Positions 59,231 to 64,000 of a stretch of DNA of 64,000 nucleotides are shown piece by piece (position 1 is the stretch's first letter; each line of letters starts with the position of its first letter). Below the pieces are notes generated by a model, which worked only from the letters and a program-made list of their open reading frames with translations, was not told the DNA's origin and did no database searches. This DNA comes from Candidatus Thalassarchaeum betae (lineage in GTDB: Archaea > Thermoplasmatota > Poseidoniia > Poseidoniales > Thalassarchaeaceae). The position numbers and the translations under genes were made by a program. The stretch spans positions 1 to 64,000 of the forward strand of contig JAKUUO010000004.1 in the NCBI GenBank assembly GCA_022448665.1. Direction: 5' to 3'.

Positions 59231-59280
59231 GTTCAAATACCAAAGGTAGGTCGCCCACCTGCATTTAGTGCGCTTTGGTA
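59231..59280 (+). promoter_or_regulatory. Candidate rRNA promoter with overlapping inverted repeat
   Basis: GTTCAAATAC at 59231-59240 resembles the GATTCAAAC promoter boxes in this window and predicts a start near 59,262. An 8-bp inverted repeat, TACCAAAG (59238-59245) and CTTTGGTA (59273-59280), straddles it, and a third half-site, TACCAAGG, lies at 59289-59296. This could be a regulator site or leader RNA structure. Confidence 0.4.
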
Positions 59281-59307
59281 CTATCAGGTACCAAGGTAAG
59301 TGGTTGA

Positions 59308-59340
59308 GGCCGCCCCGCCCTGCGGGGAGACGGGGTGGCC
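59308..59340 (+). ncRNA. Leader hairpin of the 23S transcript
   Basis: GGCCGCCCCG pairs with CGGGGTGGCC (one G-T wobble), with a further CCC-TGC-GGG tip. It lies between the predicted promoter and the 23S processing stem, so it is probably part of the pre-rRNA leader. Confidence 0.45.
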
Positions 59341-59370
59341 TGAGATACCTGAATTGATATGCCTGGACAC

Positions 59371-59399
59371 CAGAGGACTCACAAAGGTGGGATTGTAGA
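59371..59399 (+). other. 5' strand of pre-23S processing stem
   Basis: Segments CAGAGG, CACAA, GGTG and TTGTAGA pair with CCTCTG, TTGTG, CACC and TCTACAA beyond the 3' end of 23S. A three-base bulge (GGA, 59390-59392) separates the 4-bp GGTG/CACC helix from the 7-bp inner helix. This is close to the bulge-helix-bulge cut by archaeal splicing endonuclease. Confidence 0.55.
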
Positions 59400-59406
59400 A
59401 TCACAA

Positions 59407-62292
<2,886 letters not shown>

Positions 62293-62296
62293 TAGA

Positions 62297-62327
62297 TCTA
62301 CAACACCAAGGCCCTTGTGGGCCTCTG
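62297..62327 (+). other. 3' strand of pre-23S processing stem
   Basis: TCTACAA, CACC, TTGTG and CCTCTG pair with the leader strand at 59371-59399. The extra AAGGCCC on this side forms part of a local hairpin, GGCCC-TTGT-GGGCC (62310-62323), which may be an alternative fold. Confidence 0.5.
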
Positions 62328-62361
62328 TCCAATAGCGCATATCAATTCAAATTCGAAGGAT

Positions 62362-62489
62362 GAGTTGTGCACGGCCACAGCGGAGGGGTTCTACCCGGTC
62401 CCATACCGAACCCGGAAGTCAAGCCCTCCTGCGTCGATTCCTGTACTGTGGCGCGAGAGCCCACGGAAACGTTCGTCGCTGTGCCACTC
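62362..62489 (+). rRNA. 5S rRNA: 5S ribosomal RNA
   Basis: About 125 bases with the archaeal 5S signature. The middle reads GGTCCCATACCGAACCCGG followed by GAAGTCAAGCC, and the ends pair as helix I (GAGTTGTGCAC with GTGCCACTC, with wobbles). It starts about 70 bases after 23S, so the two are probably one transcript. A C/T-rich run follows (62490-62500), a likely termination region. Confidence 0.9.
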
Positions 62490-62548
62490 TCCTTCCTCCC
62501 CGCACCAATTACGATATTACTGGCGGAGCCATAGCTCAGGACAACTAG

Positions 62549-63223
62549 GTGGGTGGAACGGTGACGATAACAACTGGAGACATACTTGGCCACACGCAGG
62601 TCGGAGTCTACCTGTCCGTGGTGGGCGACATCCTGTTTCACCCCCGCGCGCTCGACGATGCGACTGTAGAAGAGTTGGCATCCTCCTTCGATATGGAGAT
62701 GTATCCGTTCCTCGTGGGTGGCTCGTCTTTGCTCGGCAGCCTTCTTCGAGGGAACAGTAGGGGCATCGCCGTCGCAGATATCGCCACTGAGGGGGAACTC
62801 GACGAACTCACAAGCTTCTGCGATGTAGTCGTGATGGAGAGCGGCGTCAACGCCGCTGGCAATCTGATAGAGTGCAACGAGCACGGGGCGGTGGTCAGTC
62901 CTATCGTTCCTCAGAATGGCGTTGAAATGATTGGCGAGGTCTTGGGTGTCGATGCAATTCGCTGCAAGGTAGCAGGCTATGACACCGTAGGCAGCATGCT
63001 GGTTGCTAACGGCAAAGGAGCCCTCGCTCACCCTGATATCTCGAAAACCGAGGCCGAGGCCATCGAGGCCGCGATGAAGGTCCCGGTGATGGTTGGGACA
63101 GTGACCTTCGGCTCGCCTTACGTAGGTGCGGGGTGCGCAGCCAGTGACACGAATGCGCTGGTGGGATCGGGCTCGACGGGGCCTGAGTTGAACCGAATCG
63201 AAGACGCTCTCGGGCTAATCTAG
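62549..63223 (+). CDS. eif6: Translation initiation factor 6 (aIF6)
   Basis: aIF6 binds the large ribosomal subunit and blocks premature joining of subunits. The 224-residue protein has the five-fold pseudo-symmetric pentein fold, seen as repeated strands such as GVYLSVVGDILFHP, NSRGIAVADIATEGELDEL, NEHGAVVSPIV, NGKGALAHPDIS and GTVTFGSPYVGAGCAASD. Length is normal. The start is GTG 62549, with GATATTAC about 33 bases upstream. It directly follows the large-subunit rRNAs, a fitting neighbour. Its TAG lies in a CTAG shared with the convergent thrC stop. Confidence 0.95.
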   Translation: MGGTVTITTGDILGHTQVGVYLSVVGDILFHPRALDDATVEELASSFDMEMYPFLVGGSSLLGSLLRGNSRGIAVADIATEGELDELTSFCDVVVMESGVNAAGNLIECNEHGAVVSPIVPQNGVEMIGEVLGVDAIRCKVAGYDTVGSMLVANGKGALAHPDISKTEAEAIEAAMKVPVMVGTVTFGSPYVGAGCAASDTNALVGSGSTGPELNRIEDALGLI

Positions 63224-64000
63224 GTGAAGCGGCTGTAGTCGATATCAGCGTTTTTGTCGATGAGTGAAGTAACCGCTGGCATGGGGTACTTCAGTCCGGT
63301 TGCGGTGTTGAACAGGACGACGGTGTCGTCCCCACCAATCATGCCCTTCTCCAGAGAGATCTTGCAAGCAGCCGCCGTTGCAGCGCCCTCCGGGCACATC
63401 AGCAACCCGTCTTCGTGCCCGATAGCTTGAACCATTCGGTGTATCTCCTCGTCGCTGACTGCAATCGCGAATCCCCCAGACTCCCGGACGGCTCGCAGTA
63501 TGAGGAAGTCCCCCAAAGCGGCAGGAACTCTGATTCCCGATGCGTCGGTTTTGGCATCCTCCCAGAATTCGGCGAACTCTTCGCCCTCCTCCCAGGCCTT
63601 GACTATCGGGGCGCAGCCGGTGGACTGTACTGCGACCATTCTGGGAAGCTTGCAGTCTATCCAGCCCAATTCAGTCAGTTCAGCGAAGGCCTTCCACATC
63701 CCAATTATTCCTGTGCCTCCCCCTGTGGGGTAGAAGATGACATCCGGCAACTGCCATCCCATCTGCTCCGCCAGTTCGATTCCCATGGTCTTCTTTCCTT
63801 CAATCCGGTAAGGTTCCTTGAGAGTAGATACGGCGAACCAGCCAACTTCATCCGAACCCTCGGAGATAATTCGGCCGCACTCTCCAATGAGGCCGTTAAT
63901 CAGGTGGGTGTCACCGCCTTGGGCCTTCGTCTCTTGCGTGTTGATCTCAGGCGTGTTGTCCGGGCACAGGACCGTGGTCCTGATGCCTGCCCTACTGGCA
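63220..64000 (-). CDS. thrC: Threonine synthase, C-terminal part (truncated by window edge)
   Basis: ThrC converts O-phosphohomoserine to threonine with PLP. The frame is open to base 64000, giving about 260 C-terminal residues; the start lies outside. Visible motifs are GIRTTVLCPDNTPEINTQE, LKEPYRIEGKKTMGIELAEQ, the phosphate-cup VIFYPTGGGTGIIGMWKAF and MCPEGAATAAACKISLEKG. An ATG at 63786 is an internal Met in GKKTMGIE, not the start, since conserved sequence continues upstream of it. It converges on aIF6 with stops overlapping in CTAG. Confidence 0.93.
   Translation of the reverse strand, partial: ASRAGIRTTVLCPDNTPEINTQETKAQGGDTHLINGLIGECGRIISEGSDEVGWFAVSTLKEPYRIEGKKTMGIELAEQMGWQLPDVIFYPTGGGTGIIGMWKAFAELTELGWIDCKLPRMVAVQSTGCAPIVKAWEEGEEFAEFWEDAKTDASGIRVPAALGDFLILRAVRESGGFAIAVSDEEIHRMVQAIGHEDGLLMCPEGAATAAACKISLEKGMIGGDDTVVLFNTATGLKYPMPAVTSLIDKNADIDYSRFT

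Noticed and set aside
62529..62552. TAGCTCAGG resembling a tRNA A-box ahead of aIF6
   Set aside because: No T-arm or acceptor partner follows; the sequence leads directly into the aIF6 coding region.

Overview
The window is archaeal chromosome. Archaea-specific or archaeal-type genes run through it: CDP-archaeol synthase (carS), AglB/STT3 oligosaccharyltransferase, archaeosine synthase (arcS), archaeal uS15, type II GAPDH, RNase P protein Rpp21, aIF6, UPF0201 and an archaeal 23S-5S rRNA pair. GC is high, secreted proteins are very long, several surface proteins end in one membrane helix plus a short Trp-rich or acidic tail, and 23S-5S has no 16S beside it. Together this best fits the Thermoplasmata side of Euryarchaeota, most likely Marine Group II (Candidatus Poseidoniales). 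The placement is inferred from content, not from a search.

Layout. 1-2,700: the end of an unknown gene, a convergent secreted membrane-anchored protein, and carS. 2,700-19,650: purD, then a surface block made of a 3,258-residue AglB with a huge extracellular extension, a membrane-anchored subtilase and a beta-helix/Ig surface protein. 19,700-23,050: a wHTH-STAND-TPR regulator convergent with an MBL-fold hydrolase. 23,200-29,460: a 1,906-residue protein with thrombospondin-3-like calcium repeats and a short unknown partner. 29,500-33,440: a small membrane protein, a pyroglutamyl-peptidase/Nudix fusion, UPF0201, a zinc-ribbon membrane protein and dnaJ. 33,450-38,890: a surface protein, arcS, rps15 and an unrecognised downstream gene. 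38,870-49,960, minus strand: a zinc-ribbon membrane protein, gltX, rnhB, an SGNH surface protein, pheT and a GXGXG/glutamate-synthase-like fusion. 50,100-59,180: GAPDH, a 1,606-residue subtilase, adk-rnp4-CRM, an NhaD/ArsB-type permease and a zinc-ribbon protein. 59,230-62,490: rRNA leader, 23S and 5S. 62,550-64,000: aIF6 convergent with a truncated thrC.

Two threads tie the window together. First, many genes build or decorate the cell surface: lipid synthesis, N-glycosylation, proteases and six large surface proteins. Second, gene starts repeatedly lie about 27 bases downstream of a GATT(A/C)AA-like box, which points to leaderless transcription and settles several start codons.

The most interesting unexplained signal is a set of five perfect intergenic inverted repeats. 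Their stems differ, but the centre is always C-TAC-G, always oriented with the downstream gene. No CRISPR array, insertion sequence, tRNA gene or rRNA intron was seen. Apart from the rRNA block, no gap between genes exceeds about 200 bases.
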